DNA of 22,229 nucleotides. Origin: JACDAV01 sp036556145. Its GTDB lineage: Bacteria; Chloroflexota; Limnocylindria; Limnocylindrales; CSP1-4. Made by a program: the position numbers and the translations under genes. Of this stretch, positions 1-6,115 are shown piece by piece (within the stretch, counting starts at the first letter, position 1; each line of letters opens with the position of its first letter). The DNA lies in assembly GCA_036556145.1 (NCBI GenBank), contig DATBKB010000113.1:1-22229 (forward strand). The letters run 5' to 3'. The notes beneath the pieces are model-generated. The model had not been told where the DNA came from. It saw nothing but the letters and a program-made list of their open reading frames with translations, and searched no databases.

Positions 1-725
1 TACCCGGTGAGCGTGTACTGCCCGTTGAGCAGGCCGATCAGCAGGACGTAGAAGACGGGCAGCGGCGGGACGCCGGACTCCGTGCTCGTGAGGTTCACGA
101 ACCGGGTGAAGACCTGGTCGAGCGGCGTGTGGTGCGGCGACAGGAAGAACAGGGCGATGAAGATGATCGCCACCCCGACGACGTGCCACCACACGGAGAG
201 GTCGTTCAGCCGGGCGACGAGCTTGATGCCGAAGGTGTTCAGCAGGCCGTGGGCGAACAGGACCACTCCGAAGATCGCGACGGTGATCCAGGGCTCGGTC
301 GTCGGCACATTGAACGCGATGTTCAGGTAGCCGTGGATGAAGAGGGCGAGGCCGAAGTCGATCCCGGCGGTCACCGCCACCTGGCCGATGAGGTTGAACC
401 AGCCGGTGAACCAGGACCACGCCGGGGCGTTGCGCTTGGCGAGCTTGGCGGACCAGTAGTACAGCCCACCCGCGGTCGGATAGCTCGACGCCACCTCGGC
501 CATGCCGAGGGCGACGAGTGTGACGAAGAAGCCCACGACGAGCCAGCCCAGGGTCATCTCGGCCGGGCCGCCGACCTTCATCCCGAAGGCGAACAGCGTG
601 AGGCAGCCGGACAGGATCGAGATGATCGTGAACGAGACCGCGAAGTTCGAGAACGTGCGCATCCCGCGCCGCAGCTCCTGGGCATAGCCCAGGCGGTGCA
701 GCTGTTCGACGTCGTTCGACGCCAT
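1..725 (-). CDS. APC-superfamily amino acid/amine permease, partial (C-terminus beyond window)
   Basis: The reverse strand is open from an ATG at 725 to the window edge (about 241 codons with no stop), so the gene is cut by the boundary. The protein starts MASNDVEQLHRLGYAQELRRG and continues with a first membrane segment of the type FSNFAVSFTIISILSG. This cytoplasmic LGY.QEL.R opening followed by the small-residue-rich TM1 is typical of the GABA/choline/amino-acid permease branch of the APC superfamily. Further hydrophobic segments follow, including PTAGGLYYWSAKL, a conserved TM2-TM3 pattern of this branch. Roughly the first half of the usual 12 helices is present. The ribosome site is a strong GGAGGGAGGG about 10 bases before the ATG. 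It is divergent from an SDR and a glutamine-synthetase-like ligase, which suggests uptake of the amine or amino compound those enzymes handle. The substrate cannot be told from sequence. Confidence 0.9.
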   Translation of the reverse strand, partial: MASNDVEQLHRLGYAQELRRGMRTFSNFAVSFTIISILSGCLTLFAFGMKVGGPAEMTLGWLVVGFFVTLVALGMAEVASSYPTAGGLYYWSAKLAKRNAPAWSWFTGWFNLIGQVAVTAGIDFGLALFIHGYLNIAFNVPTTEPWITVAIFGVVLFAHGLLNTFGIKLVARLNDLSVWWHVVGVAIIFIALFFLSPHHTPLDQVFTRFVNLTSTESGVPPLPVFYVLLIGLLNGQYTLTG

Positions 726-728
726 GGT

Positions 729-756
729 TTGAAACCCTCCCTCCGGGCGTTAGGAT
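729..756 (+). promoter_or_regulatory. Likely sigma-70-type promoter for the SDR/ligase pair
   Basis: TTGAAA (729-734), a 16-base spacer and TAGGAT (751-756) read toward the SDR at 831. The predicted start near 763 leaves a leader of about 68 bases. The -35 lies at the very start of the divergent permease gene's leader. Boxes were found by eye only. Confidence 0.4.
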
Positions 757-771
757 GGCCCCTCGCCGCGC

Positions 772-800
772 ATTACGCGACGGCGGGGTGGCGGTGTCAA
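772..800 (-). promoter_or_regulatory. Likely promoter for the APC permease
   Basis: On the reverse strand there is a consensus TTGACA (800-795), a 17-base spacer and CGTAAT (777-772). It points at the permease start at 725, with a predicted leader of about 40 bases. It overlaps the leader of the divergent SDR transcript, so the two promoters could interfere or be co-regulated. Confidence 0.5.
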
Positions 801-830
801 GAGTCGTTCCGCGCCGCCGGGAGGGAGAGA

Positions 831-1589
831 GTGGGCGACCGCCTTGCCGGCAAGGTCACGATCGTGACCGGCGCCGGCTCGGGCATCGGGCGGGCGACGG
901 CGATCCGCTTCGCCGAGGAGGGTGCGAAGGTCACCTGCGTCGACCTCGACGGCCCGGCGGTCGAAACGGTCGCCCGGGAGATCGGCAAGGCGGCCGTCGC
1001 CGTCCGGGCGGACGTCTCGGACCCGGTCGCGGTGAAGCGCTACACGGACGAGACGGCCGAGCGCTGGGGCGGCCTGCACGCGGTCTTCAACAACGCCGGG
1101 GTGAACATCCCCGGCGTCTTCCACGAGGTCCCCGACGAGGTCGTCGACCGGACCCTGAACGTCAACGTCAAGGGCTGCATCTACGGCTGCCGCTACGCGA
1201 TCCCGCACATGCTCCGGGGCGGCGGCGGGTCGCTGATCAACACGAGCTCGGTGAACGGTCTCGTCGCCGAACCGTTTCTGGCCGTGTACGCGACCTCGAA
1301 GGGGGCGATCATCATGCTCTCGAAGGGGATCGCCCTCGACTACGCCAAGCAGGGCATCCGGTGCAACGCGATCGCGCCAGGCTGGGTCGACACGCCGATC
1401 AACTACGCCCACGCCGAGATGCTCGGCGGGCTGAAGGAGGTCTACGCGACAATCGACTCGTTCCAGCCGATTGGGCGACCTGGCGAGCCCAGGGAGATCG
1501 CCAATGTCGCGTTGTTCCTGGCGTCGGACGAGTCGTCGTTCGTAACGGGCAGCGTGCTCGTGGCGGACGGGGCCATGACCGCGAAATGA
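831..1589 (+). CDS. SDR-family NAD(P)-dependent oxidoreductase
   Basis: A 252-residue classical short-chain dehydrogenase/reductase. Visible motifs are the TGAGSGIG nucleotide-binding turn (residues 13-20), an acidic Asp38 at the end of beta-2 (favours NAD over NADP), FNNAG (86-90), catalytic Ser140, and Tyr153-x3-Lys157 in VYATSKGA. All catalytic residues are present and the length is normal. The GTG start at 831 is chosen because GGGAGGGAGA lies just upstream and the family N-terminus (LAGKVTIVTG) begins there. The frame is open far further upstream, but that part has no SDR similarity and runs into the divergent permease. The stop is 10 bases before the GS-like ligase, so they form one transcript. 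The substrate is unknown; an alcohol or amino-alcohol linked to the neighbouring ligase is a guess. Confidence 0.93.
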   Translation: MGDRLAGKVTIVTGAGSGIGRATAIRFAEEGAKVTCVDLDGPAVETVAREIGKAAVAVRADVSDPVAVKRYTDETAERWGGLHAVFNNAGVNIPGVFHEVPDEVVDRTLNVNVKGCIYGCRYAIPHMLRGGGGSLINTSSVNGLVAEPFLAVYATSKGAIIMLSKGIALDYAKQGIRCNAIAPGWVDTPINYAHAEMLGGLKEVYATIDSFQPIGRPGEPREIANVALFLASDESSFVTGSVLVADGAMTAK

Positions 1590-1599
1590 GGGCGAAGCG

Positions 1600-3054
1600 A
1601 TGAGCGCCACGCCGACGAGGGCTGGCGGTTCCACGGGCGACGGACACGGAGCCCATCCGCCGCGGGTCGAGAAGGCCACCGGCAAGCACCCGCGCCTCGC
1701 CGAGCTCGAGGCGATGGTTCGCGACGGCCGGATCGACACGCTCGTCGTCGCGATCACCGACATGCAGGGACGGCTCATGGGCAAGCGCGTCCAGGCCGAG
1801 GCGTTCCTCAGCGGCGTCATCGACCACGGCGCCCACTTCTGCACGTACCTGCTCGGCACGGACATGGAGATGAACACGCCGGACGGCTACGCGCTGATGA
1901 ACTGGGACACCGGCTACGGCGACTGGATCGCGGCGCCGGTCTGGGACTCGCTGCGGGTCCTGCCGTGGCTCGAGAAGACGGCGCTCGTGCTGGGCGACAC
2001 GATCGACGAGGAGACCCACGAGGAGATCCCGATCTCGCCGCGCACGATCCTCAAGCGGCAGGTCGAGCGGGCGAAGTCGCTCGGCTTCGCGCTCAAGGCC
2101 GGCTCCGAGTTCGAGTTCTACGTCCTCAAGGACTCGTGGGAGGAGATGGCGAGCGCCGGCTGGTCGGTGCCGCGGCCGTTCGGCTACTACAACGAGGACT
2201 ACCATCTGCTTCAGGCGACGAAGGCCGAGCCGCTCCACCGCCTGCTGCGCAACCAGATGACCGAGGCCCGCGTCCCGGTCGAGTTCTCGAAGGGCGAGGC
2301 GGCGCCGGGCCAGCACGAGGTCAACATCCGCTACGACCACGTCCTCGAGTCGGCGGATCGGAGCGTCATCTTCAAGCACGGGGCGAAGGAGATCGCCTAC
2401 CTCAACGGCTGGGGCCTGACGTTCATGGCCAAGCCGGACCATCGCTGGACGGGCTCGTCCGGTCACCTCCACATGAGCGTCTGGGACGCCGACGGCGAGC
2501 AAACCCTCATGCACGATGAATCGGCCGGCCGTCCCTACGGCATGTCCGACACGATGGCGTGGTTCCTCGCCGGGATGATGGCGCTCTCCCGGGAGCTGGC
2601 GATCTTCATCGCGCCGTTCATCAACTCGTACAAGCGGTACGCATCGCTCTCGTGGGCACCGGTCAACGTCATCTGGGGCCGCGACAACCGGACGACCGGG
2701 TTCCGGATCGTCGGCCACGGTGCGGGCCTCCACATCGAGGACCGCTTCCCGGGCGGCGACATGAATGCCTACCTGACGTACGCGGCGATGATGGGCGCGG
2801 GACTCTGGGGCATCGAACAGAAGCTCGAGCCGCCGCCCGAGTTCAAGGGCAACGGCTACGTCGCGACCGGCGTGCCGCGGATGCCACGCGCGCTCTACGA
2901 GGCGATCGGCGAGCTCGAGAAGAGCAAAGCCGCCGTCGAGATCCTCGGCCAGGACGTCGTCGACCACTACCTCAACGCGGCGATCGTCGAGCAGCGGACG
3001 TACGACGCGATCGTCCACAACTGGGACCGCGAGCGGTACCTCGAACGCGGCTGA
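1600..3054 (+). CDS. Glutamine-synthetase-family protein, probable gamma-glutamyl-amine ligase
   Basis: A 484-residue member of the glutamine synthetase family, which joins glutamate to ammonia or an amine using ATP. Metal and nucleotide motifs are intact: Glu170/Glu172 in GSEFEFYV, Glu233 and Glu240 in KGEAAPGQHE, His289 in SSGHLHMS, the Arg cluster in WGRDNRTTGFR (361-369) and Glu380 in HIEDR. The ammonium-site DGSS motif of true GlnA enzymes is not seen; the region reads YLLGTDMEM (83-91). Family knowledge links loss of this motif to PuuA/IpuC/GlnA4-type enzymes that glutamylate amines, so I favour that over ammonia assimilation. Length and N-terminal extension (about 30 Ser/Gly/Pro-rich residues) fit the group. 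It lies 10 bases after an SDR, with a permease divergent from both. The amine substrate is not predictable. Confidence 0.88.
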   Translation: MSATPTRAGGSTGDGHGAHPPRVEKATGKHPRLAELEAMVRDGRIDTLVVAITDMQGRLMGKRVQAEAFLSGVIDHGAHFCTYLLGTDMEMNTPDGYALMNWDTGYGDWIAAPVWDSLRVLPWLEKTALVLGDTIDEETHEEIPISPRTILKRQVERAKSLGFALKAGSEFEFYVLKDSWEEMASAGWSVPRPFGYYNEDYHLLQATKAEPLHRLLRNQMTEARVPVEFSKGEAAPGQHEVNIRYDHVLESADRSVIFKHGAKEIAYLNGWGLTFMAKPDHRWTGSSGHLHMSVWDADGEQTLMHDESAGRPYGMSDTMAWFLAGMMALSRELAIFIAPFINSYKRYASLSWAPVNVIWGRDNRTTGFRIVGHGAGLHIEDRFPGGDMNAYLTYAAMMGAGLWGIEQKLEPPPEFKGNGYVATGVPRMPRALYEAIGELEKSKAAVEILGQDVVDHYLNAAIVEQRTYDAIVHNWDRERYLERG

Positions 3055-3083
3055 CCCGGCCGCCGCGGAGCCGGACGCGACGA

Positions 3084-3115
3084 AACGGCCGGGCGCCCCC
3101 AGGTGCCCGGCCGTT
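3084..3115. terminator. Bidirectional hairpin terminator between convergent genes
   Basis: A perfect 11-bp stem (AACGGCCGGGC with GCCCGGCCGTT) closes a 10-base loop. It lies between the stops of the GS-like gene (+) and the DUF4397 gene (-). There is no clear U-tract, as is usual in very GC-rich genomes. The position suits termination of both transcripts. Confidence 0.7.
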
Positions 3116-3126
3116 GCAAGAAGGGG

Positions 3127-3966
3127 TTAGCGTCGCGCGTCCGCCCGGCGCAGCCGGAGGGACAGGACGAACGCCGCGGCCGCAGCGAGCGCGACGAGCA
3201 GCGCCGGAAGGACGCTGGTCGCGGGCGCGTCGCCGATCGGTGCCGCAGTCGACGTCGGCGGGAGCGACTCACCCGGCGCCTCGGCCGTCGCGTCGACGGC
3301 GACGAGCGCCTGGATCGCCTTCTCGCCGACCGGCGGGTTGGCCGCCGAGCCGATGGCGAAGACCGTGTAGGCCTTGCCTGCCTCGACCGTCACCGGATCG
3401 AGCTGGAGCGCCACGGTCTCCGAGCCCGCCAGCCGGACCTCGAGGTCGTAGCTGTCGGCCGGGATCGTGAGGTAGTCGGTCGGGTTGGGATACTCGAGCG
3501 CCTTGACGATCGCGTCGGCCGGGGCGGCCCGGTCGGGGGCGACGTCGACCTCAGGGGCGTCGGCGCTGAAGTGGACGACCCGAACCTGGGCGGCGTCAGC
3601 CGTGGGGGCCGGAGCGTCGGTGATGACCTGGGCGTCGATCGAGGCGACCGCATCGGTCGCGGCAACCGTGTATGACGTGCCGGCCGCGAACTCGAGCTCG
3701 GCGTCGATCACCGGTGAGCTGTCGGTGCCGGTCGCGTAGACCGCCACCTGGTGGCTGCCGGCGGGGATCGACAGGTAGTCGGAGATCGTCGCGAACGGCA
3801 CGTTCGTCAGCGCGTCGACCTTCGTACCGTCGAGCCAGACGTCGACCGCCGGCGCGTCGGGCGATGCGTGGAGCACGCGGACGAGAGCCTCGTCGGCCGC
3901 GTTCGCGGGCATGACGGCCGCGGCGGCCAGCACGGCGGCCGCGGCAATCGAGCGAAAGAGCTTCAT
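3127..3966 (-). CDS. Secreted/membrane-anchored DUF4397 protein with two repeats
   Basis: A 279-residue exported protein. Residues 1-24 are a signal peptide (MKLF, Ala-rich core, ANA/AD cleavage site). Two tandem DUF4397 repeats follow, opening VRVLHASPDAPAVDVWLDG (29-47) and VRVVHFSADAPEVDVAPDR (128-146). A Pro/Thr-rich linker (about 228-250), one membrane helix (about 252-270) and a basic tail RLRRADARR complete it. It should therefore be anchored in the membrane with the repeats outside. DUF4397 has no proven biochemical function. The start at 3966 has AGGAG 10 bases upstream and opens directly into the signal peptide; an upstream ATG at 4074 would add 36 unrelated residues. It lies 37 bases after the DUF378 gene, so both probably share the promoter at 4286-4315 and are candidates for control by the divergent MerR/B12-type regulator. 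Confidence 0.88.
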   Translation of the reverse strand: MKLFRSIAAAAVLAAAAVMPANAADEALVRVLHASPDAPAVDVWLDGTKVDALTNVPFATISDYLSIPAGSHQVAVYATGTDSSPVIDAELEFAAGTSYTVAATDAVASIDAQVITDAPAPTADAAQVRVVHFSADAPEVDVAPDRAAPADAIVKALEYPNPTDYLTIPADSYDLEVRLAGSETVALQLDPVTVEAGKAYTVFAIGSAANPPVGEKAIQALVAVDATAEAPGESLPPTSTAAPIGDAPATSVLPALLVALAAAAAFVLSLRLRRADARR

Positions 3967-4003
3967 TCGATGGGTTCTCCTGCCTGAAAGTGGAATCGGT
4001 GGG

Positions 4004-4231
4004 TCAGGCGGCGGCGCGCTCGTCCGAGGCGATCCAGCGGACGAGGGTCGGCACAAGGGCGATCGCCGAGACACCGACGAGCGCGTAGACGACCGTCGAG
4101 ATCACGTTCGTCTCGCCGAACGCATCGCCGGTCAGGGCCGCGACGAGGTCGAACTGGAACAGGCCGACGAGCAGCCAGTTGAGGCCGCCGACGATGACCA
4201 GCGTCAGGAACAGGGCGTTGAGGTAGCGCAC
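4004..4231 (-). CDS. Small DUF378 membrane protein
   Basis: A 75-residue protein with two predicted helices (about 4-25 and 43-64) joined by a short loop. The first contains VGGLNWLLVGLFQFDLV, the hallmark of DUF378 (YuzA-like), and the second STVVYALVGVSAIAL. Length is typical for the family, whose function is unknown. The start is the GTG at 4231, preceded by AAGGAG with 8-base spacing; the open frame continues upstream only through the divergent regulator gene. It is the first gene after a strong minus-strand promoter and is followed 37 bases later by the DUF4397 gene. The divergent regulator suggests induction by its ligand or light signal; that link is inference. Confidence 0.85.
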   Translation of the reverse strand: MRYLNALFLTLVIVGGLNWLLVGLFQFDLVAALTGDAFGETNVISTVVYALVGVSAIALVPTLVRWIASDERAAA

Positions 4232-4265
4232 GGATAGGCTCCTTCGGGTCCTCCGCCTCGGATCG

Positions 4266-4318
4266 TTTGTCCAAGGTCTGTCCAGACTATACGGACCATG
4301 TCCCGGGTTTGTCAAGGG
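4266..4318. promoter_or_regulatory. Probable MerR/CarH-type operator: four TGTC direct repeats in two 11-bp-spaced pairs
   Basis: TGTCC/TGTCA starts at 4268, 4279, 4299 and 4310, so spacings are 11, 20 and 11 bases. The outer copies are nearly identical in context (GTTTGTCCAAGG at 4265-4276, GTTTGTCAAGG at 4307-4317). CarH of Thermus thermophilus is known to bind tandem 11-bp direct repeats over its own promoter, and this layout agrees with that mode. A short palindrome GTCTGTCCAGAC (4276-4287) overlaps the -10 box of the minus promoter. Binding is inferred, not shown. Confidence 0.5.
4286..4315 (-). promoter_or_regulatory. Near-consensus promoter for DUF378-DUF4397
   Basis: Reverse strand: TTGACA (4315-4310), 18-base spacer, TATAGT (4291-4286). 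This is the best sigma-70-like promoter in the window. Predicted start is near 4279, giving a leader of about 48 bases to the GTG at 4231. Three of the four TGTC repeats touch or flank its -35 and -10 boxes, so a bound repressor would block it. Confidence 0.7.
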
Positions 4319-4338
4319 ATCTGTGCCCGCGCTATCCT
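4309..4338 (+). promoter_or_regulatory. Promoter for the MerR/B12-type regulator, sharing its -35 with the divergent promoter
   Basis: Forward strand: TTGTCA (4309-4314), 18-base spacer, TATCCT (4333-4338). The predicted start falls only a few bases before the ATG at 4349, so the mRNA would be nearly leaderless; no ribosome site is visible there. The -35 overlaps that of the minus promoter, so the two compete directly. Confidence 0.45.
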
Positions 4339-4348
4339 TCGACGAACC

Positions 4349-5233
4349 ATGTACACGATCAAGCAGGCAGCGGCTCGCTCCGGGGTCAGCGTCGACCTCC
4401 TTCGCGCGTGGGAGCGGCGCTACGGCGTGGTCTCGCCCGTTCGGACCGCCGCCGGCTACCGGCTCTACGACGAAGCGGCGATCGCCCGGCTCCGAGCGAT
4501 GCGCGGTCTCGTGGACGCCGGCTGGTCGCCGAGCGCGGCGGCCGCCCGACTCTCCGACACCACCGACGCGGACATCGAGTCGCTCTCCGGGGCGCCGGCG
4601 CCATCGCCCTCGCCGGCCGGCTCGGACGAGGAGCTGGTCGGCCGCCTGGTGCGTGCGGCCGCCGTCCTCGACGCCGCCGCCGTCGAGCAGTTGCTCGACG
4701 AAGCTTTCGGCCGGGGCTCGTTCGAGCACGTCACCGAGCGGCTGGTGCTCCCGGCGCTCCGGGCGATCGGCGACGAGTGGGCGGCGGGGCGCCTCGACAT
4801 CGCGGCCGAGCATGCCGCGAGCCACGCGGTCCTGCGGCGGCTGGCCGGCGCGTACGACGCGGCCGGTCGGCCGGCCGCGCCGCGCGGGGCGATCCTCGTC
4901 GGGCTGCCGCCCGGCGCGCGCCACGAGCTCGGGGCGCTCGCCTTCGCCGCCGCGGCGCGAAGGGCCGGTCTGCCGGTCCTGTACCTCGGTGCGGACCTGC
5001 CGGCAACCGACTGGGTCGAGGCGGCCCGGGAAACGAGCGCCCGGGCGGCCGTGATCGGCGCGCCGACCGGCGAGGACCGCGAGCCTGCCCGGCGCGTGGC
5101 GCGAGAGCTCCAGGCGGGGGTCCCCGATCTCGTGGTCGCATTTGGCGGTCGATCGGCGCCGAACGGCCGAACCCTCAGGCTGCCGGAGGGCCTTATCGAG
5201 GCGGTCGACGCACTTCGATCGTCGCTGCGCTGA
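4349..5233 (+). CDS. MerR-family regulator with CarH/LitR-like cobalamin-binding domain
   Basis: A 294-residue two-part regulator. Residues 1-70 form a MerR winged helix (YTIKQAAARSGVSVDLLRAWERRYG, then GYRLYDEAAIARL). A Pro/Ser linker (about 75-93) leads to a helical domain with the cobalamin-cap signature W-x9-EH: Trp144, Glu154, His155 in GDEWAAGRLDIAAEHAAS. A Rossmann-like B12 domain follows with RHELG; His192 is the likely lower cobalt ligand. The Trp-to-His spacing of 48 is close to Thermus CarH (131 to 177). CarH proteins repress in the dark as AdoCbl tetramers and release DNA in light. Here the residue after Trp is Ala145, where Thermus CarH has His132, and the ExHxxG acidic residue is Ala190. 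B12 binding is thus likely, but the light chemistry may differ. It is divergent from DUF378-DUF4397 over a shared operator. Confidence 0.85.
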   Translation: MYTIKQAAARSGVSVDLLRAWERRYGVVSPVRTAAGYRLYDEAAIARLRAMRGLVDAGWSPSAAAARLSDTTDADIESLSGAPAPSPSPAGSDEELVGRLVRAAAVLDAAAVEQLLDEAFGRGSFEHVTERLVLPALRAIGDEWAAGRLDIAAEHAASHAVLRRLAGAYDAAGRPAAPRGAILVGLPPGARHELGALAFAAAARRAGLPVLYLGADLPATDWVEAARETSARAAVIGAPTGEDREPARRVARELQAGVPDLVVAFGGRSAPNGRTLRLPEGLIEAVDALRSSLR

Positions 5234-5279
5234 CGGCTGCCCTACGATCAGCCCGAACGAACGGAGGGAGGGTCGATCC

Positions 5280-6047
5280 GTGCGCCTGCGGGACAAGGTC
5301 GCGATCATCACCGGCGCCGGCGGCGGCATGGGCCGCGTCGCCGCGCAGACGTTCGCCCGCGAGGGCGCGAAGGTCGTCGTCGCGGAGTTCGGGGAGGCCG
5401 CCGGCAACGAGACCGTCAAGCTCGTGAAGCAGGCGGGCGGCGAGGCCTCCTTCGTGCGCGCCGACGTCTCGAGCGAGGCCGACGCGAAGGGCATGGTCGA
5501 CCACGCGATGCAGGCCTTCGGCCGGGTCGACGTCCTCTACAACAACGCCGGCATCATGCCGGAGGCCGACCACTCGGTCGTGGACACCGACGTCGACACG
5601 TGGGACACCGTCATGGCCGTCAACGTGCGCGGCGTCTTCCTCGGCTGCAAGCACGCGATCCCGCGGATGATCGAAGGCGGCGGCGGGTCGATCATCAACA
5701 TCGCCAGCTTCGTCGCGCTCCTCGGCTGCTCGGTGCCGCAGGACGCCTACACGGCCTCGAAGGGCGCGCTGCTGTCGCTGACCCGCAGCCTCGCGGTCCA
5801 GTTCGGACCGAAGGGCATCCGGACGAACGCCATCTGCCCCGGCCCTGTCGAGACGCCGTTGCTGATGGACTGGCTCGTGAAGGACGCCGAGGCAAAGCGG
5901 ATCCGCCTCGCGCGCAACCCGACCGGCCGCTTCGGCAAGCCCCAGGAGATCGTCGACATGGCGCTCTACCTGGCGTCCGACGAGTCGCGCTGGACGAACG
6001 GCGCGTCGCTCGTCGTCGACGGCGGGATCTCGGTGAACTACTTCTGA
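5280..6047 (+). CDS. SDR-family NAD(P)-dependent oxidoreductase (second copy type)
   Basis: A 255-residue classical SDR. Motifs: TGAGGGMG (11-18), acidic Glu36 after beta-2 (NAD preference), YNNAG (87-91), Ser143 in NIASF, Tyr157-x3-Lys161 in YTASKGA, and the C-terminal GxxLVVDGG pattern. All catalytic residues are intact. The GTG start at 5280 has GGAGGGAGGG about 8 bases upstream and matches the family N-terminus; the frame is open further upstream only inside the regulator gene. It resembles the SDR at 831 in overall pattern but is clearly a different protein (for example NIASFVALLG against NTSSVNGLVA). It starts 46 bases after the regulator gene, on the same strand, with a weak TACGAT (5243-5248) that could be its own -10 box. 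It may belong functionally with the permease/ligase group; the substrate is unknown. Confidence 0.92.
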   Translation: MRLRDKVAIITGAGGGMGRVAAQTFAREGAKVVVAEFGEAAGNETVKLVKQAGGEASFVRADVSSEADAKGMVDHAMQAFGRVDVLYNNAGIMPEADHSVVDTDVDTWDTVMAVNVRGVFLGCKHAIPRMIEGGGGSIINIASFVALLGCSVPQDAYTASKGALLSLTRSLAVQFGPKGIRTNAICPGPVETPLLMDWLVKDAEAKRIRLARNPTGRFGKPQEIVDMALYLASDESRWTNGASLVVDGGISVNYF

Positions 6048-6059
6048 GCCAAGGCTGAG

Positions 6060-6096
6060 CGGGGCCGCCGCCGGAGGAGGGGTGGCGACGGCCCCG
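6060..6096. terminator. Hairpin terminator between convergent SDR and GH43 genes
   Basis: CGGGGCCG (6060-6067) pairs with CGGCCCCG (6089-6096). After one C-A mismatch, CGCC pairs with GGCG, closing an 11-base loop. It lies 12 bases after the SDR stop and 19 bases from the GH43 stop, so it can serve both strands. No U-tract is present. Confidence 0.65.
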
Positions 6097-6115
6097 TCCC
6101 GCATGGCGCGGCGCG

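Noticed and set aside
750..1877. Long reverse-strand open frame opposite the first SDR
   Set aside because: It is antisense to an intact SDR and GS-like gene, its product is Arg/Val/Asp-rich with no family pattern, and such frames arise from third-position GC in this genome.
1399..3018. 539-codon reverse open frame opposite the GS-like gene
   Set aside because: The forward frame has complete GS motifs; the reverse product is low-complexity and has no recognisable domain.
4232..5494. Upstream extension of the DUF378 frame giving a 496-residue protein
   Set aside because: The extension is antisense to the MerR/B12-type gene and the promoter region; DUF378 normally has about 70 residues and a good ribosome site precedes the GTG at 4231.
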